64,000 bases of DNA from Barthelona sp. PCE (lineage: Eukaryota > Metamonada: BaSk clade). Position 1 is the stretch's first letter, and every line of letters starts with the position of its first letter. The position numbers and the translations under genes were made by a program. The stretch spans positions 1,302,001 to 1,366,000 of the forward strand of contig JAUFOR010000003.1 of NCBI GenBank assembly GCA_040285745.1, read 5' to 3'. Shown here piece by piece: positions 1 to 8,942 of the stretch. Below the pieces are notes generated by a model, which ran no database searches, was not told the DNA's origin, and saw nothing but the letters and a program-made list of their open reading frames with translations.

Positions 1-172
1 GATTGAGTTCACTAACCTCGCTCATATTCACCTCTGACACTCTTTCCAGAATAGAAACGTCTGCAAGTACAACGTGAGACTCCGATCCAATCTCCTTACT
101 CAAATCCTCCAATTCCAGCTCTAATTCACTCAAATCATCTTCGTCTTCGTATACAAATTGCCCCAATGACAT
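1..172 (-). CDS. N-terminal part of an acidic hypothetical protein
   Basis: The minus strand opens with ATG at 172 and stays open to the window edge, giving 57 residues. They are very acidic (runs such as EDEDDLSELELELEDL) and probably helical. The rest of the gene lies outside the window, so no family can be assigned. A CCCTTTT box 14 bases upstream of the ATG, shared in style with other genes here, supports this start. It is divergent from the NAD synthetase gene. Confidence 0.6.
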   Translation of the reverse strand, partial: MSLGQFVYEDEDDLSELELELEDLSKEIGSESHVVLADVSILERVSEVNMSEVSELN

Positions 173-185
173 TTTCCGATGTTTT

Positions 186-192
186 AAAAGGG
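186..192 (-). promoter_or_regulatory. CCCTTTT core promoter box
   Basis: On the minus strand this reads CCCTTTT, 14 bases before the ATG at 172. It belongs to the recurrent CCTTT-type box seen upstream of most genes in the window and probably marks the transcription start. Confidence 0.45.
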
Positions 193-248
193 ATGGAAAT
201 AAAATGACGAGTTGTTTACAAAATGATCCATGTTTATGCATTTTTCTT

Positions 249-256
249 CCCTTTCC
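249..256 (+). promoter_or_regulatory. CCCTTTCC core promoter box that fixes the nadE start
   Basis: CCCTTTCC lies between an upstream in-frame ATG at 204 and the ATG at 276. If the box marks the transcription start, as its placement at other genes suggests, the ATG at 204 is not in the mRNA and 276 is the real start. Confidence 0.5.
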
Positions 257-275
257 AACCACTAAACAACAAGAA

Positions 276-1196
276 ATGATTCCAGGTGCCAAAGAATTCC
301 CAAGACTCCTACAACAAGCCCTCGAAACCCATCGCGAGGCCGTAAATTTTGAGGCAGGACCTTGGATTGAACAAATACTGGATAAAACCGAGGCATACTT
401 TCGCAACGCCGGACTCAAGGCTGCAGCCATCAATGTTTCTGGTGGAATTGACTCTGCAGTCACCCTTGCTTTACTTCATCGACTTATGAATCGGGATAAT
501 TCACCTCTTGAAAAAATCGTTCCAATTTGTCAACCCATTCACTCAACTGAGAAGATCATCAACCGTGCCGATCTCCTCTGCGATTACTTGAAGCTTGAAC
601 TCTTCAACGTTGATCAAACAGCCGTATTTGATATGTTAGCTCCACTTGTATCTGAAGCACTTCATGTTGAACGTACACAATTTGCTGATGGTCAGCTCAA
701 ATCGTGCATGCGGACCCCTGTTGCATACTATGCAGCACATCTTATGAACGCTAGTGGTTACCCATGTCTAGTAGTTGGTACCGGAAATTATGATGAAGAC
801 GGTTATCTTCGTTATTTCACAAAGGCTGGTGATGGAACAGTTGATATCCAACTCATCAGTGAACTCCATAAGAGTCAGGTTTACTCAGTTGCACGTTCAC
901 TTGATCTTCCTGATTTTGTATGTGATGCAATTCCTTCTGCTGATCTTTGGGAAGGACAAACTGATGAGGATGAACTGGGATGCCCTTATGAGTTTATTGA
1001 GTTCCTTACAGGCGCTTACCTCCAATGGGATGAAGATAAACAAAAAGATTTTATTGCAACTCTTGAAAACGAAGATCCTGTTTCTCATAAATGTTTCAAT
1101 GAATGGTATGATCTTGCTTCTTCTGTACATCGCAGAAGCGCTCACAAGGCATTTTGGCCTGTTAATATTGTTATCAAGGAACCTCCTAAGTTCTAA
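276..1196 (+). CDS. nadE: NH3-dependent NAD+ synthetase
   Basis: A 306-residue protein catalysing the last step of NAD synthesis: ATP-dependent amidation of deamido-NAD with ammonia, in the cytosol. The ATP pyrophosphatase P-loop SGGIDSA is near residue 55, and the family signature GTGNYDEDGYLRYFTKAGDG is near residues 168-187. The conserved AIPSADLWEGQTDEDELG follows. There is no N-terminal nitrilase/glutaminase domain, so it is the short ammonia-dependent form common in bacteria and some anaerobic protists, unlike the glutamine-dependent enzyme of most eukaryotes. The start is placed at 276 because a CCCTTTCC box lies between this ATG and one at 204; starting at 204 would add 24 non-family residues. 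A bacterial-type origin is inference. Confidence 0.93.
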   Translation: MIPGAKEFPRLLQQALETHREAVNFEAGPWIEQILDKTEAYFRNAGLKAAAINVSGGIDSAVTLALLHRLMNRDNSPLEKIVPICQPIHSTEKIINRADLLCDYLKLELFNVDQTAVFDMLAPLVSEALHVERTQFADGQLKSCMRTPVAYYAAHLMNASGYPCLVVGTGNYDEDGYLRYFTKAGDGTVDIQLISELHKSQVYSVARSLDLPDFVCDAIPSADLWEGQTDEDELGCPYEFIEFLTGAYLQWDEDKQKDFIATLENEDPVSHKCFNEWYDLASSVHRRSAHKAFWPVNIVIKEPPKF

Positions 1197-1326
1197 TTTT
1201 GTAAAAATTATTGTGGATTGTCAAGAATACTTGCACTTATTTTTGCTTACAAACCTGAAGATTATGGGTCAGAACCAATTAAATACATACTCATTATATA
1301 GTAAACCTATGGTATTTCGATTCTCA

Positions 1327-1333
1327 CCTTTTC
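1327..1333 (+). promoter_or_regulatory. CCTTTTC core promoter box
   Basis: CCTTTTC, 17 bases before the ATG at 1350, within the short gap after nadE. Same class as the other CCTTT boxes. Confidence 0.5.
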
Positions 1334-1349
1334 TTTAATATAAATTCAT

Positions 1350-3218
1350 ATGCATACTATCGAAGACATTGGAAGACGTCTAAAGTACATAGTCAAGGAC
1401 TTGACAAAAAGGAATGCTAATCATCCTGCCGTTGATCATCTTGAAAAAGCGTTAAGCTTCTTCCAAACTTTTGAGGAGACAAGTTCTCAAGAAAAGAAGG
1501 TTGAAAGCAAGAAAGAAGTAAGTAGCGAAACAGAAGCTTCATTTTCAGAAACTTCTGAATCAGAAGCAGAAGGTTTCCGTCGTTCTGAATCACCTGCACA
1601 CTCCCCTATTGGCATAGAGTTCGAGGAGGATAAGGAGTCGTCGGGATCAAGCGCCGAAGAGGGTAACGAGATTGATTTGGATAAAACCAGTGATGAAGAG
1701 TTCTATAAAAACTTAAAGAACTCCACTGATGGGAGCAGCGGCTCATCCTCCTCCTCCTCTGGTGAATCCACAGGAAATGAAACCGATAGCGATAGTGAAG
1801 TTGCAATGGCAATCAAGGAATCTGAAGTTGAATCTTCTAGTGAGGAGTCTGAAGTTGGCACAACTAGTTTATTAAAGAATAACGAAGAATCAAGTGAAGA
1901 ATCTGAGATCGAATCCGATAATAAGAAACAATCTTCTGCTGTTGTTAAAAAGACAGGAAGTGAAGGTGAATCTAGCTCAGAAGAAGGCGAGTCTAGTTCT
2001 GAGGAAGGTGAGTCCAGTGGCGAGTCTAGCTCAGAAGAAAAGACTGAGTCCAAGGCTGAATCCAAGTCCAGTGGCGAATCCAGCTCTGAGGAAGAAGGTG
2101 AGTCTAGCTCAGAAGAAGAAACTGAACCCAAGGCTGAATCCAAGTCCAGTGGCGAATCCAGCTCTGAGGAAGAAGGTGAGTCTAGCTCAGAAGAAGAAAC
2201 TGAACCCAAGGCTGAATCCAAGTCTAGTGGCGAATCCAGCTCTGAAGAAGAAGGTGAGTCCAGTGGAGAGTCTAGCTCAGAAGAAAAGACTGAGTCCAAG
2301 GCTGAATCCAAGTCCAGTGGTGAGTCTAGCTCTGAGGAAGAAGGCGAGTCCAGTGGAGAGTCTAGCTCAGAAGAAGAAACTGAATCCAAGGCTGAATCCA
2401 AGTCTAGTGGCGAATCCAGCTCTGAAGAAGAAGGTGAGTCCAGTGGAGAGTCTAGCTCAGAAGAAAAGACTGAGTCCAAGGCTGAATCCAAGTCCAGTGG
2501 TGAGTCTAGCTCTGAGGAAGAAGGCGAGTCCAGTGGAGAGTCTAGCTCAGAAGAAGAAACTGAATCCAAGGCTGAATCCAAGTCTAGTGGCGAATCTAGC
2601 TCTGAGGAAGAAGGCGAGTCCAGTGGAGAGTCTAGCTCAGAAGAAGAAACTGAATCCAAGGCTGAATCCAAGTCTAGTGGCGAATCTAGCTCTGAGGAAG
2701 AAGGCGAGTCCAGTGGAGAGTCTAGCTCAGAAGAAGAAACTGAATCCAAGGCTGAATCCAAGTCTAGTGGCGAATCCAGCTCTGAAGAAGAAGGTGAGTC
2801 TAGCAGTGAGTCTAGTTCTGAGGAAGAAACCAAAACTAAGACTCCAGTCACTCCGAGAATGACTGCCCCAAACATTTCATCGAGTGAAGGTGAGGATGAA
2901 AATGTAACTCCACGTTTCAGAGCGCAACAACATGCTGCGCCTCATACAGATTACAACCATAAAAAGCGCACGTACTCCAGTAGCCCATACAAGGAGTCAA
3001 GAAGTGCCAGAGTGTCAAGACCCCGCAAGAGATTTGATGTAGATCGTTATTCTGAGGCCTCTCACCACATTAGGACAAAGGAAGTCGGGAATAACAGACA
3101 CATTGACCGAGAATTTGCTCCTACACATGGTCGTTCATTTAAGTCGAAGAAAACTAAGAAGAAGAGAAATAGTGGTGGCTATTCAATTGCAAAAAGCGTT
3201 CAAGCACATCGTTTCTAA
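1350..3218 (+). CDS. Acidic Ser/Glu tandem-repeat protein
   Basis: A 622-residue protein of unknown function. Residues 1-45 form a probable helical region (MHTIEDIGRRLKYIVKDL). Residues about 45-200 are acidic and disordered. Residues about 205-495 are a tandem array of 26- or 30-residue units of the type SSGESSSEEEGESSGESS followed by SEE(E/K)TESKAESK. The last 120 residues turn basic (RSARVSRPRKRF, SKKTKKKRNSGG). The composition resembles nucleolar phosphoproteins such as Nopp140/SRP40, with casein-kinase-2-like SSEE sites and a basic tail, but composition alone proves nothing. A scaffold or surface role is also possible. The start has an upstream CCTTTTC box. Confidence 0.85.
   Translation: MHTIEDIGRRLKYIVKDLTKRNANHPAVDHLEKALSFFQTFEETSSQEKKVESKKEVSSETEASFSETSESEAEGFRRSESPAHSPIGIEFEEDKESSGSSAEEGNEIDLDKTSDEEFYKNLKNSTDGSSGSSSSSSGESTGNETDSDSEVAMAIKESEVESSSEESEVGTTSLLKNNEESSEESEIESDNKKQSSAVVKKTGSEGESSSEEGESSSEEGESSGESSSEEKTESKAESKSSGESSSEEEGESSSEEETEPKAESKSSGESSSEEEGESSSEEETEPKAESKSSGESSSEEEGESSGESSSEEKTESKAESKSSGESSSEEEGESSGESSSEEETESKAESKSSGESSSEEEGESSGESSSEEKTESKAESKSSGESSSEEEGESSGESSSEEETESKAESKSSGESSSEEEGESSGESSSEEETESKAESKSSGESSSEEEGESSGESSSEEETESKAESKSSGESSSEEEGESSSESSSEEETKTKTPVTPRMTAPNISSSEGEDENVTPRFRAQQHAAPHTDYNHKKRTYSSSPYKESRSARVSRPRKRFDVDRYSEASHHIRTKEVGNNRHIDREFAPTHGRSFKSKKTKKKRNSGGYSIAKSVQAHRF
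1960..2830 (+). repeat. In-frame tandem repeats of about 78 and 90 bases
   Basis: About nine units encode the SSGESSSEEE...TESKAESK repeat. Early units are 78 bases and later ones 90. Bases 2221-2400 are identical to 2401-2580 (a two-unit 180-base period), and 2581-2670 are identical to 2671-2760. Unit length is a multiple of three, so the frame is kept. The exact copies point to recent duplication or gene conversion, and the array length is probably polymorphic. Confidence 0.9.
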
Positions 3219-3279
3219 ATAAATTAAACATTTTACTTGATTTTTTTTTTTTGACACAGTGATTATTATGGTATTATTA

Positions 3280-4167
3280 CTATTCTTGTTCTTTCACAAA
3301 TTTATGATCACATATGAACAGACTTCCGTCAGAAAACCCGATAATGAATATATCAGACATGACTGCACACGAGACAATGCGTTTTTCATCGTTGGCATGA
3401 AGAAATTTCATATCAATATTAAACAATTCGTCAACAGTACATAAAACAGTGTCACTAACAAGTAAAATAACGTCTTCGATGGAAGAAATTCCCGTAGTAC
3501 CAACTGTAGGGGAAAAAATACGACGATGAGATAAGATATTATCCTCATTACTAATGGTAAATAAGAAATCCGAAAATTCAGCCTTCAACACAAGTTGAAA
3601 CACTCCATCGTTTTCACAAAACACTGTTCCGGTAACAGGATTACTCATTTCACAGCTTACTTCAATAGATTCAAGAACGTTAGAAAACACTTGCAGTTGG
3701 TGTCTGCTCGTCACAATAAGCTTATCGTCCAGTTTATGCACATCCACGACATCGTTGATGACCGGAAACGACCTGGAAAATAACATATCTCCATTAGAAT
3801 CAAATAAAATAACACAATCGCCAAGTACTATCACAAGCTCACCTTTTCCCCATGCACACGTCCTGATTTCCTGAGCAAACTGCTTGTGCAATGCGATACT
3901 TTGATTATTGAAATCGTACATCCACACATCTCGGTGACCCTGAACTAACATCAACGATTCTGCACTTAGACACTGAATTCTTTGTACATCATCAAATTCA
4001 AGCCTCTCGCATGCGTTGCTTAATAAATTTACGATGAAAAGTCCTTTTGCTGCAAGTACTGCTAAAACATTTTGAGCAATAACCTGTAATTGCAATATAC
4101 CCTCAAAATTCAAGGGAAATTCCTTAAATTCTCCCAACTTGGTGCAATCTGAATCCTGAAATAGCAT
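3280..4167 (-). CDS. Beta-propeller-like hypothetical protein
   Basis: A 295-residue protein made of repeated short beta-strand blocks such as LAVLAAKGLFIVNL, DVWMYDF, LVIVLGDCVILFDSNGD and IFIIGFSDGSLFICDH. These fit a divergent WD40-type propeller. No WD signature is strong enough to name a family. Its start lies only 18 bases after the stop codon of the upstream same-strand F-box-like gene. Its promoter must therefore sit in that gene's 3' end, or the two share a transcript. ATCTTTTTGAATG immediately at the start is a weak match to the promoter box. It converges on the acidic repeat gene with 61 bases between stops. Confidence 0.75.
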   Translation of the reverse strand: MLFQDSDCTKLGEFKEFPLNFEGILQLQVIAQNVLAVLAAKGLFIVNLLSNACERLEFDDVQRIQCLSAESLMLVQGHRDVWMYDFNNQSIALHKQFAQEIRTCAWGKGELVIVLGDCVILFDSNGDMLFSRSFPVINDVVDVHKLDDKLIVTSRHQLQVFSNVLESIEVSCEMSNPVTGTVFCENDGVFQLVLKAEFSDFLFTISNEDNILSHRRIFSPTVGTTGISSIEDVILLVSDTVLCTVDELFNIDMKFLHANDEKRIVSCAVMSDIFIIGFSDGSLFICDHKFVKEQE

Positions 4168-4185
4168 TCAAAAAGATATATACAT

Positions 4186-5529
4186 TTACTCCATTTCAAG
4201 TGGTTGTGGAATGATATCTATGATCGACCGCCTTCTCTTTAACGTTGCAGAGCGTTGGCTCTCAAAGAATTGCTCTATTTCACTTTCACTAACACACTTA
4301 GAATCATCAAAACTTAAAAACCGCAGCTTTGATTTCGTAACCGCCGGGAATATCGCACTGGATACCCCTGAGCACTGGCAAAGGCTTAAAGACTTCAGAT
4401 TGGGATTTTTCAACAATTCCTCAATGAAAGTATCTTCAATTTGGCTTAAACCAAACAGTTCAACCTCTTTCAGATTCATGCATCCGCGTGCAAACGTCAA
4501 AAATGCATCATTTGTAAAGAGAGCGTTTGGACCAAGCGTCAAAATTGTCATGCCAGAACAATGCTCTACCAAATTAGAGAGTGTTCGATCAGTTAGAGAA
4601 GTGCAGTTTTTAACCGACAAACGTTCTATATCGCATTTTCTCAGTAATTTCTCTAAATGATCATCGCTTAACAGTTCCTGACCACTTAAATCTACACTAT
4701 GTAAGGGTAGAGTCTGTAAAACATCCACAATACTGGGTGTGACACCTGTGTATCCTAAGCCTATCCTGTGAATAGTTCTACAATTTTTGACAATCATTGA
4801 GACGGTGTTATCATCCACAGCCAATGAATTCAGATTCAATTTCTCGATCATTTCACAGTTTGCAATTATACTCTTGATACCAACCTCAGTCAATGATGTT
4901 CTCGCCACTGATAATATCTCTACATCAGGGTTCCCTTCACAAAAAGCTGCTAAACCAACATCAGTAATCTTTGTGCAACCGTCTATTACCAATTTATGGA
5001 GAGAATCGCTCCTGTACTGGACGAGCATTGTCAATGATAGATCGGTGAGGTAATCACAGTTTGTGACATTTAGTCCTGTCAGATTCGTAGCACCCTCTGC
5101 AATGACTCCTATTACACCATCTGTGATGTTAATACCGTCTGTCAACGTGATGTGCTGGATGTTCGGGCAGTTTTGAACTAAATAACGAATCCCAACAAAG
5201 GTAGCAGTAGTTCTGGATAAATCCACAAATTCAAGATTTGGGCAGATGCTTGCCAACCTAATAACGTCTTCGTCGTTCATGAAATCGTCTAAAGGGCTTG
5301 TAAAGTACTTTAAATTAGGATAATAATTGACAGCATACAAAAGACTGTTCGTTTCAAGCCGAAAAGGATTCAGCTTTTCCAAAGAATACATGTGTTCCTC
5401 AACAGCAACTGCAACCTTCTTAGATACGCAGCGAAGCTTAAAGAGAGATGAGATAGATAGTTTTGGTGCTAGAAGTTGTATTAGCGACTTCAACTGGTAA
5501 TTGCACTTAATTTCCTTCGCTTTGGACAT
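4186..5529 (-). CDS. F-box-like / leucine-rich repeat protein (FBXL/AMN1 type)
   Basis: A 447-residue protein. Residues about 8-50 (LIQLLAPKLSISSLFKLRCVSKKVAVAV) resemble an F-box, which binds SKP1 in SCF ubiquitin ligases. Residues about 70-420 hold cysteine-containing leucine-rich repeats of the kind CPNLEFVDLSRTTATFVGI, with recurring 'L..C..ITD.GL' cores (CTKITDVGLAAF, CTSLTDRTLSNL). This arrangement is typical of FBXL and AMN1 proteins, where the repeats choose the substrate. The F-box call is less certain than the repeats. The substrate cannot be read from the sequence. Known stop and start are clean, with no intron. Confidence 0.82.
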   Translation of the reverse strand: MSKAKEIKCNYQLKSLIQLLAPKLSISSLFKLRCVSKKVAVAVEEHMYSLEKLNPFRLETNSLLYAVNYYPNLKYFTSPLDDFMNDEDVIRLASICPNLEFVDLSRTTATFVGIRYLVQNCPNIQHITLTDGINITDGVIGVIAEGATNLTGLNVTNCDYLTDLSLTMLVQYRSDSLHKLVIDGCTKITDVGLAAFCEGNPDVEILSVARTSLTEVGIKSIIANCEMIEKLNLNSLAVDDNTVSMIVKNCRTIHRIGLGYTGVTPSIVDVLQTLPLHSVDLSGQELLSDDHLEKLLRKCDIERLSVKNCTSLTDRTLSNLVEHCSGMTILTLGPNALFTNDAFLTFARGCMNLKEVELFGLSQIEDTFIEELLKNPNLKSLSLCQCSGVSSAIFPAVTKSKLRFLSFDDSKCVSESEIEQFFESQRSATLKRRRSIIDIIPQPLEME

Positions 5530-5674
5530 GATGTACTGCTTTAAATAGCAAAAAAGACTGAGATGGATTGTAATGCAAAAAACAGGTTACCAATCTTGAA
5601 TCACCATATCTCCTTATTATAAAGAAACTCCACCAGTAATTAAGACCCACAAAACACAAATATTTACATGCAAT

Positions 5675-6673
5675 CTAATCAACAACTTGCAAACAATCCA
5701 AAAAACACATTGTTCCTTCACCCATCACAAAGACCCGCCTCATTCGATCTCTCAGCACATCTGTCTCCACATACGGAGTGATGTGCTTTGTTTGAATGGG
5801 TATTGTCCTCAAACAATTCATAAGATGAGATCCGTGAAGACTCCTCATTGCAAAAGTTCTTTTCTTCTCAATACTGAGGAGTTCGTTGGGTCTGTTAAGT
5901 ACTGTTGCGATTTGCATCAGAATAACATTAACTTCAGAGGTTTTCGGTAGCATGTGAAGGAATGCAATGAATCTGTCCACAAGTGATGAATCCACGTTCA
6001 GCAGGAACTTCCATTCTGCCTCTGTCATAACTGATGCTATGTATTGCCAAAAACGATTCATCTCATAAGTCATACATTGCGCTTCATATGATTCAATCAT
6101 CTTTTTCAAACTCCAAACTAGGACTGGGGGACTCCTGAAGACTAGTATACACATCAGCAGTACTTTAAAAGGTATACCTAAAGCGTATTTAAGAAATTTA
6201 GCTACTATCTTTGCAATAAATCTCTTGATTTTTTCTCCATGTTTCTCAACACCTCTGATACCTAAGTAATTCAAGCAGAGTGAATGAAGAGCAACCATCG
6301 TGGATTCAGCGTCTGAATCTGCTTTAGCGAAAAAATGCTTTGCACATGCTATGGAGTGCTGCCACAATGGACTATCTGGTACTATAGCGCAGTTGGAAAC
6401 ACATGAACACAACGACAGAAAGGCCTCCGCTGGCAAATCTGTCAATGATTCATTGAACTCAGGAGGAAGTGTGATGATTTCTTCCTCTAAAACTGTGGAA
6501 ATAGATGATAATACAGTTAACAGTACGTTTCTGTGTGGTATTCTCCCAACTGCCTCCAAAAACTCAACGTAATTTGGTGATTCCCCAATTAGAAGCGGTA
6601 AAAGATGCAATGAACTATGCCTCGAAAGAACAGCTACTATTTTCGCAATTGATCGGGTGTATACACTAGGCAT
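5675..6673 (-). CDS. Helical hypothetical protein
   Basis: A 332-residue, Leu/Val-rich protein, probably an all-helical HEAT/ARM-like solenoid (for example LPLLIGESPNYVEFLEAVGR, FLKYALGIPFKVLLMCILVF). No motif identifies a family. A hydrophobic stretch around residues 160-178 could be a buried helix or a membrane segment. It is divergent from the m5C methyltransferase gene, with only 73 bases between starts; the minus-strand side of that gap carries only a weak ATCTTTTTT element. Confidence 0.7.
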   Translation of the reverse strand: MPSVYTRSIAKIVAVLSRHSSLHLLPLLIGESPNYVEFLEAVGRIPHRNVLLTVLSSISTVLEEEIITLPPEFNESLTDLPAEAFLSLCSCVSNCAIVPDSPLWQHSIACAKHFFAKADSDAESTMVALHSLCLNYLGIRGVEKHGEKIKRFIAKIVAKFLKYALGIPFKVLLMCILVFRSPPVLVWSLKKMIESYEAQCMTYEMNRFWQYIASVMTEAEWKFLLNVDSSLVDRFIAFLHMLPKTSEVNVILMQIATVLNRPNELLSIEKKRTFAMRSLHGSHLMNCLRTIPIQTKHITPYVETDVLRDRMRRVFVMGEGTMCFLDCLQVVD

Positions 6674-6734
6674 GCTTCCTTAGAAACATAAAAAAAGATG
6701 TGATCCGTGAAATGAGCTATTATCGTACATACAT

Positions 6735-6743
6735 CCCTTTCAC
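6735..6743 (+). promoter_or_regulatory. CCCTTTCAC core promoter box
   Basis: CCCTTTCAC ends 3 bases before the ATG at 6747. If transcription starts in the box, the 5' leader is about 10 bases. Confidence 0.55.
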
Positions 6744-6746
6744 ATC

Positions 6747-8939
6747 ATGGATATTCCCACAAAGGCATCCATGACCACAGAAGACCAAGGGCCTCCAGCA
6801 CCTGTCAACACAGAAGAAACCCCAGTTGACAGCAGACCGAAGTTCAAGAGAAAGAAGAAGAACTCAAGGTCTAAGCGTTCACGTAGCTCACGAAGCAGTA
6901 GAATCCAGCCTGAAATGCTCAGTAAGTTGGAAAACGAAGTATTCGAGAGCTACTATAAAGAACAACTGAACCTAAGCGAAGAAGAACACACAAAGCTCTT
7001 CTCCACATTCAGAACGCCCCTTTATGACAGTCTTCGCTTTGACTGTGAGGTCACCCATGAGGAATTCAAAAACAACTGGCTTCCCAAGCTTCTCGCTGAA
7101 GAGTGGCCTGAGAATACAACAAAGCCATATGTAATTGATAAGGTTGGTGAAAACGTCTATGGGTATTTGCTTCCACACTTCATTATGCGAAAGAATCCGG
7201 TTTTTAAGAGTTTCCACAGCTGGCTCGTTCTGTCATTCAATAAGGGTAGTGTTGCTCGGCAGGAGATCGTTTCCATGGTGCCCCCCTTTTTCTTGCCCGC
7301 TGAACCAGGAGACGCCGTTCTTGATATGTGTGCCGCACCTGGTTCAAAAACTATGCAGCTCATGATGAAGATCGGCCAAGAAGGCGTAGTCATGGCTAAC
7401 GAGGTTAACACTAAGAGATGCAACGTCCTTCACCATCAGATGTCACGGCTGAAGAAGAAGGCGATGCTTGTTGTCCAGCATGACGCTCGATCACTACCGC
7501 CGTTCCATGACGGTTCTGAAATAGGATTCGACCACATACTCGCAGATGTCCCCTGTAGTGGAGACGGAACGTGCAGGAAAAACCCAGATGTTTGGAATAA
7601 GTGGGAGCCAAACGGCGGACTTGCCCTTCATACTCTGCAACTTGATATTGTTCGCAAGGGTCTTAGAATGCTGCGCGTTGGCGGAACCATCGTGTACAGT
7701 ACATGCTCTATGAACCCTATGGAAAACGAAGCGGTCGTTGCGACTCTGCTCCAAGATCCCGGCTTGGAACTCGTTGATGTCAGTCATATTCTGCCATCCT
7801 TCGAGCGCAGCCCCGGTATCACTGAGTGGCGTGTGCAGATGGCGGACAAGAAGGGTAACACAATGTGGGTTGACGACTATGAGACAGTCGAGAAGGTTTT
7901 AGAGTTTTTTAGAGAGTCCGAGCGTCCTGAGCCTGGCCACGAGCACGTCCCTGTCAGCAACCTCAGCGAATTTGCAAACGATTTGGCAAATGTCGGAAAA
8001 CGTGAGTACGTATTTCAGTTTTTGCGCAAACTGCGTGATATCGTTGGTAAGCATCCCACTCTATTCCCGCCACAGAACATCAATGACATAAATATCGACC
8101 GCTGTTGCCGGTTCTACCCCCATGTGAACGACAGTGGTGCCTTCTTCGTTGCTTGTCTTCGTAAGGTTGGTCCTCTTGCAGATGAGTCAAAAAAGACCAT
8201 ACATGATATAGAAGTCTCGGCCCCGAAGTCATACGATGGGTTCCTTGACTCATTGGAGCCAATTGATGAAGAAACAAGAACCTCAATTATTCAAAGCATC
8301 GGTCTCAGCGAAGACTGTAATCTGAACCTTGTTGAACGTGTGTCAAGAGCTTGTACACGACCTGAGCGTAGACAGCACCTTAAGGATGGAACAAAGCCAA
8401 GTGCTAAACACACTGGTAACTTTTTCAGCGTAAGCGACCGTGTGTATGGCTTCCTCTCTCACAACATCGCACGTCGTTACTCAATGATTGGAGCAGGTGT
8501 CTGCGTTGCCAAGAGGTCAAAGGAGGGACCGAGAGCTGCATATGAAGGTCTGCATTTACTAAAAGATCACATCACTGAGAAAAAAATTATGGAATTAACT
8601 CATGAAGAGATGTGTGCACTTGTTTCGAACGTCAACACTGACGGAGCGACTGTGAATACTGATGAAAACTTTGCTAAATGGAGAGAGATGCTACTTGGCA
8701 ACTATATTTCAAGGTGTGTATTTAAAGAGCGTGAAATCATCGTTCCTGTACGAAAGGGACACTACAGCGTTGATATCTACGTTTCCAAATCAGATTTGCC
8801 GGATTTGACCAGTTTCCTTGAAATTCAGTCCTTCGTCGATGCTAGAGCTCAATATCGCAAGCTACAGCCTGAAATAGAGGAAGGAATGGTGCCTGTTGAG
8901 ACGCAAAATGACTCAACCGAACCAAAACAAGAAGAATAA
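6747..8939 (+). CDS. TRM4: tRNA (cytosine-5)-methyltransferase, NSUN2/Trm4 family
   Basis: A 730-residue SAM-dependent RNA m5C methyltransferase. After a basic N-terminal tail (KFKRKKKNSRSKRSRSSRSS), residues about 60-400 hold the Rossmann catalytic core. It has the SAM site VLDMCAAPGSKTMQLM near 191-206, motif IV DVPCSGDGTCRKN with one Cys near 269, and motif VI YSTCSMNPMENEAVV with the catalytic Cys near 319. These spacings match NSUN2 (Cys271, Cys321). The C-terminal half is the NSUN2-type extension containing a PUA-like region. Expected substrates are tRNA variable-loop and anticodon cytosines, in the nucleus. The gene converges on the kinesin gene with 3 bases between stop codons. Confidence 0.95.
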   Translation: MDIPTKASMTTEDQGPPAPVNTEETPVDSRPKFKRKKKNSRSKRSRSSRSSRIQPEMLSKLENEVFESYYKEQLNLSEEEHTKLFSTFRTPLYDSLRFDCEVTHEEFKNNWLPKLLAEEWPENTTKPYVIDKVGENVYGYLLPHFIMRKNPVFKSFHSWLVLSFNKGSVARQEIVSMVPPFFLPAEPGDAVLDMCAAPGSKTMQLMMKIGQEGVVMANEVNTKRCNVLHHQMSRLKKKAMLVVQHDARSLPPFHDGSEIGFDHILADVPCSGDGTCRKNPDVWNKWEPNGGLALHTLQLDIVRKGLRMLRVGGTIVYSTCSMNPMENEAVVATLLQDPGLELVDVSHILPSFERSPGITEWRVQMADKKGNTMWVDDYETVEKVLEFFRESERPEPGHEHVPVSNLSEFANDLANVGKREYVFQFLRKLRDIVGKHPTLFPPQNINDINIDRCCRFYPHVNDSGAFFVACLRKVGPLADESKKTIHDIEVSAPKSYDGFLDSLEPIDEETRTSIIQSIGLSEDCNLNLVERVSRACTRPERRQHLKDGTKPSAKHTGNFFSVSDRVYGFLSHNIARRYSMIGAGVCVAKRSKEGPRAAYEGLHLLKDHITEKKIMELTHEEMCALVSNVNTDGATVNTDENFAKWREMLLGNYISRCVFKEREIIVPVRKGHYSVDIYVSKSDLPDLTSFLEIQSFVDARAQYRKLQPEIEEGMVPVETQNDSTEPKQEE

Positions 8940-8942
8940 AGA

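Noticed and set aside
204-275. NadE start at ATG 204
   Set aside because: A CCCTTTCC box lies between 204 and 276, and the extra 24 residues do not resemble the family.
1703-2875. Long antisense open frame (390 codons) across the Ser/Glu repeat
   Set aside because: Produced by the repeat composition, whose reverse strand happens to lack stops; peptide is a low-complexity LDSPSSSE repeat with no promoter box.
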